Of a stretch of DNA of 64,000 nt, positions 47,313-57,797 are shown in pieces (positions within the stretch are counted from its first letter, which is position 1; each line of letters starts with the position of its first letter). The stretch lies in contig NZ_WKJC01000001.1 in assembly GCF_009674675.1 (NCBI RefSeq), forward strand, positions 1,830,599-1,894,598. The letters run 5' to 3'. The stretch is from Kangiella sp. HZ709. GTDB taxonomy: Bacteria; Pseudomonadota; Gammaproteobacteria; Enterobacterales; Kangiellaceae. Under the pieces are notes generated by a model. The model worked only from the letters and a program-made list of their open reading frames with translations, searched no databases and was not told the DNA's origin. A program made the position numbers and the translations under genes.

Positions 47313-48083
47313 TTAGTATTTCTTGCCTATATGTAAAGCAACAACCCCACCAGTTAGGTTGGTATACTCCACATCATCAAAACCTGAAGCTTCCATCATA
47401 GCTTGCAAAGTATCTTGGTCAGGGTGCATACGAATAGATTCGGCAAGGTATTTATAACTTTCTGAATCATTGGCAACTAGCTTGCCCATAAAAGGTAATA
47501 AGCTGAAAGAGTAGGTGTCATAAATTTTAGAAAGTGCAGGTAACGTAGGCTTTGAAAATTCTAACACCAAGAGTTTGCCGCCTGGCTTTAAAATACGATA
47601 CATCGATTTTAATGCTTTTTCTTTTTCGGTGACGTTTCGTAGTCCAAAAGCGATCGTAATTCGATCGAAGTAGTTATCGGGAAAGGGTAGCGCTTCGGCA
47701 TTCGCCTGAAGGTATTCTACATTACCTACAATACCACTATCCACCAGTTTAGAGCGGCCAACTTTAATCATAGAGTCGTTAATGTCGGCTAAAATAACTT
47801 GTCCTTTATCGCCCACTAACTTTGAGAATTTCGCGGTTAAATCGCCAGTACCACCGGCAATATCCAAGATTTTCTGACCTTTGCGTACCGCCGCACGCTC
47901 GATGGTGTAGCGTTTCCAAACTCGATGAATACCAAATGACATCAGGTCATTCATGATGTCGTATTTGCCTGCTACGGAATGGAAGACCTCAGCAACTTTT
48001 TCAACTTTGTCTTCTTTTGCTACCGTTTCATAGCCAAAGTGTGTGGTTTCTTGCGGGTTTTCTGATTTTTTTTGTTCAGTCAT
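47313..48083 (-). CDS. ubiE: Ubiquinone/menaquinone methyltransferase UbiE
   Basis: SAM-dependent C-methyltransferase of ubiquinone and menaquinone synthesis, 256 aa. Motif I is [11 protein letters not shown]. The family signatures [25 protein letters not shown] and [11 protein letters not shown] are intact. It ends exactly where ubiJ begins. The DUF971 gene precedes it by a few bases. Confidence 0.97.
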   Translation of the reverse strand: MTEQKKSENPQETTHFGYETVAKEDKVEKVAEVFHSVAGKYDIMNDLMSFGIHRVWKRYTIERAAVRKGQKILDIAGGTGDLTAKFSKLVGDKGQVILADINDSMIKVGRSKLVDSGIVGNVEYLQANAEALPFPDNYFDRITIAFGLRNVTEKEKALKSMYRILKPGGKLLVLEFSKPTLPALSKIYDTYSFSLLPFMGKLVANDSESYKYLAESIRMHPDQDTLQAMMEASGFDDVEYTNLTGGVVALHIGKKY

Positions 48084-48089
48084 GCGATG

Positions 48090-48485
48090 TCATTTTTGAT
48101 TGGGCTGATTTGGATTAAAGATGCCAATGCTGGGATCTTCTGTGCGTTTTAAACCAGCAGATTGTAATTTCTGCAAATAGTATTGCCAATTTGCAGCAGA
48201 ATCACGACCAAGTTCGTAAAGAGTGCTCCAATTATACAGGCCGCTGTCGTGACCGTCATCAAAAGTTAGTTTTATTGCATATTGTCCTACTGCTTCAATA
48301 TTAGTGATCTGCACGTGCTTTTTGCCACCAATAATTAGCATTTCTTGATTGCCATGCCCCCGAATTTCTGCCGACGGAGAAAAGACCCGAAGATACTCGT
48401 AGCTCAATAAGAAAACCTCATTTTCGAACTCAACTTGCAGGTTTCTGGATTTCTGTTTTAACTTTATTGATTTAGGGGTAGTCAT
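48090..48485 (-). CDS. DUF971 (gamma-butyrobetaine hydroxylase-like N-terminal) protein
   Basis: Small cytosolic protein, 131 aa from the ATG I chose at 48485 (MTTPKSIKLKQ); an upstream in-frame start at 48512 would add nine residues. The DUF971 core is RNLQVEFENEVFLLSYEYLRVFSPSAEIRGHG...FDDGHDSGLYNWSTLYELG. Function is unsettled; a role in Fe-S handling has been suggested for the domain. In many gammaproteobacteria it stands between hslVU and ubiE; here a sulfotransferase and a protease separate it from hslU. Confidence 0.85.
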   Translation of the reverse strand: MTTPKSIKLKQKSRNLQVEFENEVFLLSYEYLRVFSPSAEIRGHGNQEMLIIGGKKHVQITNIEAVGQYAIKLTFDDGHDSGLYNWSTLYELGRDSAANWQYYLQKLQSAGLKRTEDPSIGIFNPNQPNQK

Positions 48486-48588
48486 AATTATCAAGGGTGA
48501 GGTTAGTAACAATGTATAACTAATATCGGGTATTAATCATATAGGAATTACATTAAAATTACTTATTATTTTAATCTAAAAGCTGTCT

Positions 48589-50106
48589 ATGGATATCAAC
48601 CTTCAACTGAGAATTAATCAAGGAATTGAGCTTGCAAACAAAAAAGACTATGGGGCTGCAATCAAAATTTTTAAAGATTGCGCTAAAGTTGGTTACGATA
48701 GTTGGGTCCAATTAAACCTAGCAAACTGTTTAATTAAGACCTTCGATGATTTTGAAGCAGCTAGAGTTTTAACAGAAATCATTAATACCGAAGATAGAAA
48801 CACTGATATTTTACTGAAAGCTTCTCATTTAGCACAAGTAATTTACAGGTTCGATCTATCACTTAAGGCATGCTCAAAAGCTTACGATATAAAGCCTCAT
48901 TCTGCAGATATTATTGCTCAATTGATATTGATGAAAAATGAAGCTAGAGATAGCTCTCGAGTAGAGGTGCTATGTAAGGAAATGATTGGACTAGTACCTA
49001 ATAGTGGCTGGCCATACAATCAAATAGGTATTTACTACAACTCTGTTGGAAGTTTTGATAAAGCCTTCGATGCCTATAGCAAAGCCATTGAGCTTGAACC
49101 TAACTTGTCTTTTGCAATAGCCGGAATAGTCAAATCTAAGAAGTTTGACCAGATGCCATTGGAGCTCATCAAGACAATCGACACGGCTTTATCGCAATTA
49201 AAAACGCCTGAAGAAAAAGCTAGAGTATTGTTCGCAAAGTCTAAGATATTCAACGATCTTGGTATGTATGAAGATGCATGGACTTCCGCAAATAGCGCTA
49301 ACCAGCTCAAAGCCAGACTCTCACCGTTTAGTAAAGAAAATCACAACAATTATGTTCAGCAATTAATCGATTATAATAAACCAGAGTCGCTATCAAAAAG
49401 TGATAATAATAGTGCTCCTATCTGGATTGTAGGAATGCCAAGAAGTGGAACTACGTTAATTGAGCAAGTACTGTCCGGAATTACAGATCTTTATCCTGGA
49501 GGAGAAACTCCAGCGATTGATTACGCCTTGTACTCTCAATTTCATGGTGGCTCCTACCTTACCGCTCCACTTGAGAGGAAACAGTTGAATAGCATGGCTA
49601 CTCAGTATGATTCTTTTTTCAAGCGTTTTGCTAATTTTCAAGGAAATAGAGTCATTGATAAGGTTCCATTTAATTTCTACCATATTGGGCTATTTAAGCA
49701 ATTATTCCCGCAAGGGAAAGTTATCAACTTTTCACGTAATCGATACGATATAGCTACCTCAATCTTTTTTGAAAACTTCAGTTTGATGCAAAATTATACC
49801 CACTCTATCAGTGATATTTTATCTGTGTACGAAGGCTACACAAAGCTGATGGATTACTGGACTAACCTTTATCCAGAGAGTGTTTTAACGATCGAATATA
49901 GTGATTTTGTAAGTAATAATGCCGAATGCATTGATAAAATATATGAATTTCTAAACCTTGAGATTAACCATAGAGTGGATCATAAGCTTTCTCAGAACCA
50001 TATTGAAACCCCTAGTATTTGGCAAGCAAGGCAGTCGCTTTATAAGACTTCTATAGAACGCTGGAAGCGTTATCCCCAAATGGTTGATATAGTTAATAGT
50101 CTTTAA
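48589..50106 (+). CDS. TPR-repeat sulfotransferase family protein
   Basis: 505 aa. Residues 1-250 are helical repeats of TPR type (for example WPYNQIGIYYNSVGSFDKAFDAYSKAIELEPN). The second half is a sulfotransferase domain: 5'-phosphosulfate loop GMPRSGTTL at 282-290 and a 3'-phosphate motif in VINFSRNRYDIATSIFF near 379-395. It would move a sulfuryl group from PAPS to an unknown acceptor. No signal peptide, so cytosolic. No close RBS. It is the only plus-strand gene in a long minus-strand stretch and looks like a later insertion. Confidence 0.82.
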   Translation: MDINLQLRINQGIELANKKDYGAAIKIFKDCAKVGYDSWVQLNLANCLIKTFDDFEAARVLTEIINTEDRNTDILLKASHLAQVIYRFDLSLKACSKAYDIKPHSADIIAQLILMKNEARDSSRVEVLCKEMIGLVPNSGWPYNQIGIYYNSVGSFDKAFDAYSKAIELEPNLSFAIAGIVKSKKFDQMPLELIKTIDTALSQLKTPEEKARVLFAKSKIFNDLGMYEDAWTSANSANQLKARLSPFSKENHNNYVQQLIDYNKPESLSKSDNNSAPIWIVGMPRSGTTLIEQVLSGITDLYPGGETPAIDYALYSQFHGGSYLTAPLERKQLNSMATQYDSFFKRFANFQGNRVIDKVPFNFYHIGLFKQLFPQGKVINFSRNRYDIATSIFFENFSLMQNYTHSISDILSVYEGYTKLMDYWTNLYPESVLTIEYSDFVSNNAECIDKIYEFLNLEINHRVDHKLSQNHIETPSIWQARQSLYKTSIERWKRYPQMVDIVNSL

Positions 50107-50123
50107 ATGATTATCGTTGAAAT

Positions 50124-50147
50124 AAAAAAAGGGATGCGATGCATCCC
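50124..50147 (-). terminator. Terminator of the subtilase gene
   Basis: Stem GGGATGC/GCATCCC (50131-50147) with a three-base loop. On the minus strand it is followed by seven Ts. It lies 43 bases after the protease stop and also sits behind the plus-strand sulfotransferase gene, but no T tract exists in that direction. Confidence 0.85.
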
Positions 50148-50190
50148 TAGTTTAAGTAATAACTCGTTATTATTATTTTATACCCATATA

Positions 50191-52035
50191 TTAGTTAGAG
50201 CTACCTGATAGACTGACGCCTGAGTATGCTCTATAACCTCTAAGCATTACATAGTAAGTACCTGCCTGAGCATTTAACGTACAAGTTTCGCTATTACCGT
50301 TACGGTATGGGCGACAATCATAACTGCTAGTAGTTGGGTTGCTGCCATATCTTACATACAAGTCAGCATCGCCTGAACCACCAGAAATTGAGATTGAAAC
50401 TTGGCTTCTGCCTGCTGGAACTTCTAAAGTAAAGAACTGCTGGCTATTACGACCGCCAGATAAACCAGTTTCGCTCAAAGTATCATCTACAGGAGGTGGG
50501 TTAGTTCCGCCTTCATCGAAGCTACCAGTTAAGTTAACACCTGAATAAGAAGAGTATGCGCGCAGCATTACATGATAGGTGCCAGCTTGAACATTACTAA
50601 TGTCGCAAGTTTCGCTATTACCGTTGCGGTATGGACGACAATCGTAAGTAGCTGTAGTTGGTTTACTACCAAAGCGTACATACAAGTCAGCATCACCAGA
50701 GCCACCATTAATATTGAAGCTCAAGTTAGTAGCACCGGCTGGTACTTCTAGAGTGAAGAACTGCTCATTACCGGTAGAACCTGATAGCCCTGTAACGGCT
50801 TGACCATTAGTTAACTCTGCGTCACCTGGTGGTGGTGGCGGTGGTGGAGTACCGCCAAATAGGCTTTGTAATAATAGGTTAGGTGAACCTGATTTAGCAT
50901 CAGATACTTTTCCTGAAATAGCATTACCTGTTACTGCAGCAGTAACTTGAGCTGGAGTTGCGTTAGGATTGTTTGCTAAATATAAAGCAGCAACACCAGC
51001 AACGTGTGGAGAAGCCATAGAAGTACCGCTAATGGTACGAACCCCGCCATTAGACCAAGCTGAAGTAATGCTAGAACCTGGAGCATAAATGTCTAAACAA
51101 GTACCGAAATTCGAGAAGCTTGAGCGAGCATCGCTAGATGTAGTTGAACCTACTGTAATAGCACTTGGAGCACGAGCTGGAGAGTAATTACAAGCGTTGC
51201 TGTTATCATTACCAGCAGCGACAACTACGGTAACACCAGAATTAACTAAATTTGCAACTGCGTTATCAGTAGCGCTTGAAGCACCGCCACCCAAACTCAT
51301 GTTAGCAACAGCAGGCTTCACGTGGTTATTAGCAACCCAATCAATACCGGCAATTACGCCAGAGTTTGAACCACTACCATTACAGCCTAAAACACGAACA
51401 CCATAAATTTTGGCGCCTTTAGCCACACCATAAGTGCTGCCAGCTACCGTACCAGCAACGTGGGTACCGTGACCATTACAGTCGGTGGAATTGTTATCGT
51501 TATCAACAGTATCAATACCTGAGAAAGAGCGACCGCCGAAGTCTGAATGGCTGTTCAAAACACCAGTATCAATAATGTAGGCATTAACATTTGATGCTGA
51601 AGTGTCATAGTTATAAGTGCTATTTAATGGCAAGTTAGCCTGATCTATTCTATCAAGACCCCAAGTTGCATTATTTTGTGTGGCGTTAATAGACATCATT
51701 TGATCTTCTTCAACGAACGCAATGCGCGGATCATTTGCCATGGTCTGTGCGTCTTTTTGAGACATCTTGAAAACACCACCTTTCAGCGCTTTCTTGAAAG
51801 TCATTTTTACATTGCCGCGGTATTTAGCGCCTAAATCTTGCGCCATAAAGCTAACAGCTGAAGCATTGTTAAAACCACTTAATTGCATAGACTGAAGAGG
51901 TGCTTCTTTAAACCCTACGATATATTGATTTTTGATTTTTTTCGTAGAGTCTTGAGCGACCCGATATTCCCCTGCATGAACTCCGGTTACACCTAGTGCA
52001 ATCGCAAGTCCAGCAACTACCTTTTTAAGTTTCAT
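50191..52035 (-). CDS. Secreted S8 serine protease (subtilase) with two PPC domains
   Basis: Preproprotein of 614 aa: signal peptide 1-22, I9 inhibitor propeptide (about 35-115), proteinase K-like catalytic domain (about 123-395) with Asp156, His189, oxyanion Asn276 and Ser339 ([13 protein letters not shown]), and two pre-peptidase C-terminal domains (about 410-495 and 520-610). A proline-rich hinge (seven Pro in a row) joins catalytic and PPC parts. The PPC repeats are near-identical at DNA level over parts of a roughly 320-base period (compare 50285-50320 with 50606-50641). Such proteases are usually exported by the T2SS, present in this window; the PPC domains are normally cut off. Probably an extracellular scavenging enzyme. 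Confidence 0.93.
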   Translation of the reverse strand: MKLKKVVAGLAIALGVTGVHAGEYRVAQDSTKKIKNQYIVGFKEAPLQSMQLSGFNNASAVSFMAQDLGAKYRGNVKMTFKKALKGGVFKMSQKDAQTMANDPRIAFVEEDQMMSINATQNNATWGLDRIDQANLPLNSTYNYDTSASNVNAYIIDTGVLNSHSDFGGRSFSGIDTVDNDNNSTDCNGHGTHVAGTVAGSTYGVAKGAKIYGVRVLGCNGSGSNSGVIAGIDWVANNHVKPAVANMSLGGGASSATDNAVANLVNSGVTVVVAAGNDNSNACNYSPARAPSAITVGSTTSSDARSSFSNFGTCLDIYAPGSSITSAWSNGGVRTISGTSMASPHVAGVAALYLANNPNATPAQVTAAVTGNAISGKVSDAKSGSPNLLLQSLFGGTPPPPPPPGDAELTNGQAVTGLSGSTGNEQFFTLEVPAGATNLSFNINGGSGDADLYVRFGSKPTTATYDCRPYRNGNSETCDISNVQAGTYHVMLRAYSSYSGVNLTGSFDEGGTNPPPVDDTLSETGLSGGRNSQQFFTLEVPAGRSQVSISISGGSGDADLYVRYGSNPTTSSYDCRPYRNGNSETCTLNAQAGTYYVMLRGYRAYSGVSLSGSSN

Positions 52036-52403
52036 ACATCCCCCTAAAATTGTTACGTAATAAACTTCTCACAAATAAGAAGTGCGTAAATATTAAACAC
52101 AAATGAGCTATTTGAATATGATATAGAGTCAAAAGTTAGCGTTTACTATTATTAAATTTAATTAATGATTGCTGTTTGAGTTAAAAGATTTTATCCATCT
52201 GCGTAACAAGTGATAGATATAATGCAGAAGTGCATTGCTTTAATAGGAATTCGAAGCGAATTTTTATTAATGGATCTATTTATTAGTAGCTTCTAATTTA
52301 TGTTTTTTTAATATAATTAATTAGAATTTTTAATGAATATAAATTGTATCTTAATGTACAAATGTGATCTCGTTCATCTTTGATGTGAAATTTTTGTTAA
52401 TAA
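52036..52403. other. AT-rich intergenic region upstream of the subtilase
   Basis: No gene is seen. This very AT-rich stretch lies between the subtilase start and the hslU terminators, and should hold the protease promoter on the minus strand; no -35/-10 pair could be picked with confidence. Confidence 0.5.
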
Positions 52404-52455
52404 AAAGAACAACTTGTTGTTCTTTAAACAAGAAAAGGCTCCTTAAGAGCCTTTT
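52404..52455 (-). terminator. Two tandem hairpins behind hslU
   Basis: First hairpin met on the minus strand: AAAAGGCTC/GAGCCTTTT type stem at 52433-52455 followed by TTTTCTT. Second: AAAGAACAA/TTGTTCTTT stem at 52404-52425, loop of four, followed by TTTTTATT. Both have terminator form, so hslU read-through towards the protease promoter is blocked twice. Confidence 0.8.
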
Positions 52456-52476
52456 AAAAGTATATGAATATAATTA

Positions 52477-53817
52477 TTAAAGAATAAAGCGGCTTAAGTC
52501 TTCGTCTTCAGCCAACTCTGATAACTGCTTGTTAACATAAGCTGCATCTATGATAAGCTTTTCGTCACTCTCAGCCGCATCGAATGAAACTTCATCCAAT
52601 AATCGCTCCATAACCGTATGTAGACGGCGAGCCCCAATATTTTCAGTGGTTTCGTTGACTTGATAAGAGAATTCGGCAATGCGCTGTATACCTGAATCTG
52701 TAAATTCTATTTGTTTACCTTCGGTAGCTAATAATGCTTGATACTGTTTGGTTAAAGCAGCATCAGGTTCTGTTAAGATGCGCATAAAGTCTTCTACCGT
52801 TAGCGCTCTTAATTCAACTCTAATTGGCAGGCGACCTTGTAACTCAGGAATTAAATCTGATGGTTTTGCTAAATGGAAAGCGCCAGAAGCGATAAATAAA
52901 ATATGATCAGTTTTTATCATGCCGTATTTAGTGCTCACCGTTGAGCCTTCGACTAAGGGTAGCAAATCGCGCTGTACACCCTCGCGGGAAACGCCTCCTT
53001 CTTGATTGCCGCCGCGCTTAGCGACTTTATCTATTTCATCTAAGAATACAATGCCATGCTGTTCGACGGCTTCAACCGCTTTAACTTTTAATTCTTCCTG
53101 ATCAATAAGTTTAGCAGCTTCTTCTTCGGTCAATAGCTTCATCGCATCTTTAACTTTAAGTTTACGTTTCTTAGTTTTCGATGGACTCATGTTTTGGAAC
53201 ATAGACTGTAATTGATTGGTCATATCTTCCATACCAGGAGGCGCCATAATATCGATACCAACAGCAGCTTGAGCTACGTCGATTTCGATTTCACGATCGT
53301 CCAGTTCACCTTGGCGTAATTTTTTTCGGAACATTTGACGAGCAGAAGAATCTTCGGCAGGTTTGTCTTCGGCTTCCCATGTTGAATCAGTTGAGCTTGA
53401 GCGAGCAGGGGGTAATAAAGCATCAAGAACTTTTTCTTCAGCAGCATCGATGGCCCGATTTTCTTGTTTAGCCATTTCTTGCTCGCGCATCATTTTAAAC
53501 GCCGCATCGACTAAATCACGAATGATGGATTCAACGTCACGACCAACGTAACCTACTTCGGTAAACTTTGTCGCTTCAATTTTTATAAATGGAGCATTTG
53601 CTAACTTAGCTAAGCGGCGGGCAATTTCAGTTTTGCCAACACCTGTAGGACCAATCATTAAAATGTTTTTAGGCGTAATTTCATTACGCAAGTCTTCAGC
53701 AACTTGCATCCGGCGCCAGCGATTTCTTAGCGCGATGGCTACTGAGCGTTTAGCTCCTTGTTGACCAACAATGTGTTTATCTAATTCGTGTACGATTTCA
53801 CGAGGAGTCATGGACAT
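52477..53817 (-). CDS. hslU: HslUV protease ATPase subunit HslU
   Basis: AAA+ unfoldase that feeds proteins to HslV. Walker A is GPTGVGKTE near residue 56 and Walker B is [10 protein letters not shown]. The intermediate (I) domain occupies about 110-240. The C-terminal RFIL tail docks in HslV. Length 446 aa is standard. It follows hslV, with a gap of 159 bases, wider than usual. Confidence 0.97.
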   Translation of the reverse strand: MSMTPREIVHELDKHIVGQQGAKRSVAIALRNRWRRMQVAEDLRNEITPKNILMIGPTGVGKTEIARRLAKLANAPFIKIEATKFTEVGYVGRDVESIIRDLVDAAFKMMREQEMAKQENRAIDAAEEKVLDALLPPARSSSTDSTWEAEDKPAEDSSARQMFRKKLRQGELDDREIEIDVAQAAVGIDIMAPPGMEDMTNQLQSMFQNMSPSKTKKRKLKVKDAMKLLTEEEAAKLIDQEELKVKAVEAVEQHGIVFLDEIDKVAKRGGNQEGGVSREGVQRDLLPLVEGSTVSTKYGMIKTDHILFIASGAFHLAKPSDLIPELQGRLPIRVELRALTVEDFMRILTEPDAALTKQYQALLATEGKQIEFTDSGIQRIAEFSYQVNETTENIGARRLHTVMERLLDEVSFDAAESDEKLIIDAAYVNKQLSELAEDEDLSRFIL

Positions 53818-53976
53818 AATATTTTTCTCTTTCTGCTAGATTCCCGCTTTCTCAGGAATAACAATAATTTATATGATTACTGTGAGGATTTAGAGTGTAG
53901 TTCGGGGCAAAGATTTGCGTAGCGTATAAGTTATACAGGAGCTATATCTTTAACGACGAAATCAACTCAAAAGACC

Positions 53977-54516
53977 TCAATAACTTAATTCTTCAATAGT
54001 TTGATTGTGATTGGTATAAATGCAAATATCACCAGCAATCGTTAGGCCAGTTTCGACAATTTCACGGGCGCTTAAATCGGTTTTCTGTAATAAGGCACTG
54101 GCCGCTGATTGGGCGAACGCACCACCAGAACCAATGGCAATCAAATCATCTTCAGGCTGAATAACATCACCATTACCGGTAATGATTAAAGAGTGTTCTT
54201 TATCCGCAACGGCCAATAAAGCCTCTAATTTGCGTAGTGCACGATCAGTACGCCAGTCTTTAGCTAGCTCTACAGCCGCGCGCATTAGTTTGCCGCCATG
54301 TGATTCTAGTTTCGCTTCGAACCGCTCAAATAGAGTGAAAGCATCGGCGGTACCGCCGGCAAAACCAGCAATGACTTGATTGTTATATAAGCGACGCACT
54401 TTGCGCGCATTACCTTTCATGATGGTATTGCCAAGGGATACTTGGCCATCACCACCAATCACGACGGTGCCATTACGGCGAACCGATAGAATAGTGGTTC
54501 CACGATATTGTTGCAT
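53977..54516 (-). CDS. hslV: HslUV protease peptidase subunit HslV
   Basis: Threonine protease of the bacterial proteasome-like complex. The mature start is TTILSVRR, so Thr7 is the nucleophile after removal of a six-residue leader (MQQYRG). [24 protein letters not shown] and the [16 protein letters not shown] motif are diagnostic. Length 179 aa is normal. Second of ftsN-like-hslV-hslU. Confidence 0.97.
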   Translation of the reverse strand: MQQYRGTTILSVRRNGTVVIGGDGQVSLGNTIMKGNARKVRRLYNNQVIAGFAGGTADAFTLFERFEAKLESHGGKLMRAAVELAKDWRTDRALRKLEALLAVADKEHSLIITGNGDVIQPEDDLIAIGSGGAFAQSAASALLQKTDLSAREIVETGLTIAGDICIYTNHNQTIEELSY

Positions 54517-54630
54517 TGTATCTACCTACTCTTAAATAAGCTTATTTTTGCGTTAGGAGATATGTGGGGGTGATTTTTTTCTATTCAAGAATAACTTAGA
54601 GTTATTCTTAAATTTCAGTTGAAGGTGCTA

Positions 54631-55215
54631 TTACCAAATTCGGCAATCGTTAAAGTCATTGCGTTCTAATTTATGACGATCGCTTTCCGCTGCTCGTTTA
54701 GATGTGTAAGGGCCCAGTCGAACTCGATACCAGCCGTCTTTTTCGGCAACTTCGGCTTGCAGGCCAATAAAAGCGATTTGCGCTTTTAGGCTCTCAGCCT
54801 TTTCTAAGATTTTGGATGCACCACATTGCATGACATAGCGTTTGCTAGAGCTTTCAGCAACTTTTGGGTCTTTTTCAACCTCTAATTCTTTATTGGTTAG
54901 TATCTGGTGGTAATCAAGCTGAGCTTCATCATTGCTATTATTGGTGTCAGCAGGTTGGGTTTTTGCTGGAGTCTTTGTCGCTTGTTGACTAGCAGGCGAT
55001 GATTTCTCGGGTAAGAACTCTTTCAGCAGCTCTGGTTTAGAAAAGTATAACCAAATAGTAATACCTACTATGGTCAACAGAATTCCACTAAAGAAAAATA
55101 AAACCGGAGAACTTTGTTTTTTCTGGGCTGCTTTTTTTCGTGGAGCACGAGTATTTTTTCGCGTATTTTTGCGAGTGCTAGTTTTACGAGTAGCGGCTTT
55201 GTGGAAATGCATCAT
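54631..55215 (-). CDS. SPOR-domain division protein (FtsN-like)
   Basis: Bitopic inner-membrane protein of 194 aa. A strongly basic cytoplasmic N-terminus (about 1-35) is followed by a membrane segment (about 38-58), a periplasmic linker rich in Pro, Ala and Thr, and a C-terminal SPOR domain (about 120-192, KRYVMQCGASKILEKAESLKAQIAFIG) that binds septal glycan. It is shorter than E. coli FtsN (319 aa). Position between priA and hslV is that of ftsN, which supports the call, but it could be another SPOR protein. Confidence 0.82.
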   Translation of the reverse strand: MMHFHKAATRKTSTRKNTRKNTRAPRKKAAQKKQSSPVLFFFSGILLTIVGITIWLYFSKPELLKEFLPEKSSPASQQATKTPAKTQPADTNNSNDEAQLDYHQILTNKELEVEKDPKVAESSSKRYVMQCGASKILEKAESLKAQIAFIGLQAEVAEKDGWYRVRLGPYTSKRAAESDRHKLERNDFNDCRIW

Positions 55216-55346
55216 TAAGATTTTGCTATTGTTCTTGTGAATACCAAATATAAAGTTATTCTAGCTTTAATCTGAGGTTAGACCAACCATTAGAGTTTAA
55301 ATATTCAGTAAAGAATAGATATTAATCGCTATTGTTAAAACGACTA

Positions 55347-57539
55347 TTAAAAGACCTCTTGGGGATCTACATCGATTGACCAGCGAACGGTTTTAGCAGA
55401 TTGCTGTTGTTCAATTATTGGCAATGCAGCGTTTAATATCTTCTGTATGGTTTTTTTATCATCAGCTTGCAACAACAGTTGAGCCCGCATTTTACCAGCT
55501 CGTTTAATCATTGGAGCAGGGTAGGGGCCGAATACTGATAAATTAGAGTATTGATTCAAAATGTTGGCCATATCCGATAAAAATGCCATAGGCTTTTCTA
55601 GTTGATTGGCTTGAGCCCTGATTAAGACTTGAGCAGAATAGGGCGGTAAATTTGCAGCTTTGCGTTCTGCCAACATTTGCTCACTAAGTTGTTGATAATT
55701 TTGAGTAAATAAGTTGAGCAATAAAGGATGATCAGGATGGTGACTTTGAATGACTATTTCTCCTTTGGCATCTCCTCGGCCTGCACGACCAGCTACTTGA
55801 GTGAGCAATTGTGCTGTACGCTCGGTAGCACGATAGTCGGCGCTGAATAAGCAACCATCAATATCCACTACTGCAACTAGAGTAAGGTTTGGGAAGTGAT
55901 GGCCTTTAGCCAACATTTGGGTCCCAACGATAATATCGGCTTCGCCATTTTTGATTTGTCGAACTATAGTTTGCATTGAGTTCTTGCGCCGAGTGGAGTC
56001 CCGATCAACTCGGATAACTTTTTTGCTAGGAAATAGTTTGGTCAACACTTCTTGTAATCGTTCGGTGCCTAAACCAATGGGTAGCAATTCGCTTGATTGA
56101 CAGTTTGGACATTGCTTTGGTAAAAATACTTGCCGATCACAATGATGGCAATGCAAGCGTTTTAGTTGTTGATGGTAAGTCATATTTCGATCGCAGCGAT
56201 TACACTCTGCCAACCAGCCGCAGTCGTGGCATAAAATACTGGGTGCATAGCCGCGACGATTTAGAAAGATTAAACACTGTTGATCTTTGGCGAGATGACT
56301 TTCAATATGTTCTTTTAAGGGCTTAGATATCCCTTCTTGTAATGGTCTCTGTCTGACATCAAATATTTTGCTATGCGGTGGTTTGGCATTGCCTGCGCGA
56401 CGTGCCAGAGTCAGCCGTTCAAAACGACCAGCTTCAACATTATATTGGGATTCCATAGATGGTGTAGCCGAACCCATAATGATGGGGATATTTAAATTGT
56501 TTGCTCGAACTAGCGCTAAATCTCGAGCCGAATATCGAAAGCCGTCTTGCTGCTTAAAAGATAAATCATGCTCTTCATCAATAACGATCAAACCAAGGTT
56601 TTTAAATGGCGTGAAAAGAGCAGAGCGAGTGCCAATAACGATTGAAGTGAGTCCTTGCTTCGCCTTAATCCATTCATTTAAGCGCTGCTTATCAGTCATA
56701 CCTGAATGAAGCATGGCGATATTTGCATTAAAGCGTTGCTTAAAACGCTCGACCGTTTGCGGTGTTAAGCCAATTTCAGGCACTAAAACTAATACTTGCT
56801 TATCCGATTCCACTTGTTGAGCGATACTTCTTAAATAAACTTCAGTTTTACCGCTTGAGGTGACCCCATCTAATAGAAATGGCTGAAAACTAGTTTTCTT
56901 GGTATAGATTTGCGCTAGCGCTTGGTGCTGCTCTTTGTTAGGTTCTATCTCGCTCGGTTTTATCGATGGTTTAACGTAATGCTCTTTCAGTGATTTAACA
57001 GCTTCTTTGAGCCACCCTTTATTGAGCAAAGATCTTAAATCTGCAGGAGCAAACTGATTTAACTTTAAAGTTTCAAGAGTAATCAGGCCATTGTGAACCT
57101 GTGCTAATTTTAAAATGGCGTTTTGTTTAACAGCATTGCTTTTTGGTTCCGCTTCTCTGCCATGAGCGGTTATTTCCCAAAAGCGCTCAGCTTCTAGTTC
57201 AGCAGGCTCACCTTTAGTGACGAGTCCAGGTAAGCAAGCACTGAACACCTCTCCAATAGGGTGCTGGTAATATTGCGCTGACCATGTGATAAAACCAAAC
57301 AACTCTTTGTCGATAAGTACTTGGGAATCAATCACCTTACTGATATGTTTGATTTTGTGAGTAGCTATTTCGGTTTGATCTGTAAAACCTAAAACGTAGC
57401 CGACTAATTTCTGACTGCCAAAAGGCACTAAAACACGACCACCAATCACAGGAGTCTGTTGAGCGTTGTATTGATAATCAAAAAGACGGCGTAGTGGTAC
57501 TGGAACCGCTACTTTGACCAGTCGTAATTCGGTTGGCAT
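55347..57539 (-). CDS. priA: Primosomal replication-restart helicase PriA
   Basis: 3'-to-5' DNA helicase that reloads the replisome at collapsed forks. The N-terminal DNA-binding domain (about 1-190) is followed by the helicase core: Walker A VTSSGKTEVYLR and the DEAH-type IDEEHDLSF. Eight zinc cysteines lie in CHDCGWLAECNRCD...CHHCDRQVF...CPNCQ. Length 730 aa is standard. Divergent from the small membrane protein and rpmE. Confidence 0.96.
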   Translation of the reverse strand: MPTELRLVKVAVPVPLRRLFDYQYNAQQTPVIGGRVLVPFGSQKLVGYVLGFTDQTEIATHKIKHISKVIDSQVLIDKELFGFITWSAQYYQHPIGEVFSACLPGLVTKGEPAELEAERFWEITAHGREAEPKSNAVKQNAILKLAQVHNGLITLETLKLNQFAPADLRSLLNKGWLKEAVKSLKEHYVKPSIKPSEIEPNKEQHQALAQIYTKKTSFQPFLLDGVTSSGKTEVYLRSIAQQVESDKQVLVLVPEIGLTPQTVERFKQRFNANIAMLHSGMTDKQRLNEWIKAKQGLTSIVIGTRSALFTPFKNLGLIVIDEEHDLSFKQQDGFRYSARDLALVRANNLNIPIIMGSATPSMESQYNVEAGRFERLTLARRAGNAKPPHSKIFDVRQRPLQEGISKPLKEHIESHLAKDQQCLIFLNRRGYAPSILCHDCGWLAECNRCDRNMTYHQQLKRLHCHHCDRQVFLPKQCPNCQSSELLPIGLGTERLQEVLTKLFPSKKVIRVDRDSTRRKNSMQTIVRQIKNGEADIIVGTQMLAKGHHFPNLTLVAVVDIDGCLFSADYRATERTAQLLTQVAGRAGRGDAKGEIVIQSHHPDHPLLLNLFTQNYQQLSEQMLAERKAANLPPYSAQVLIRAQANQLEKPMAFLSDMANILNQYSNLSVFGPYPAPMIKRAGKMRAQLLLQADDKKTIQKILNAALPIIEQQQSAKTVRWSIDVDPQEVF

Positions 57540-57797
57540 TAACTGCTTATTAGATAATAGTTATAGGATGAAAGGATAAGGAGACTTAGCCGCTGTGGCA
57601 ACCATTTGTTAGAGGTTTATCAATTAATAAAAGGTTTTCGAAGAAGTATCGAAACATTTTGCAACTGGTACGACTAGTGATTGGTTCAAACTCTGTTAGT
57701 CTTAGCTCAGCAACAATATTTGCTAATTGATTAAAAAACAAACACAAGATGTATGTATTTCGAAAAATTGCAACGTCTTACGACTTGGGGGTGACAC

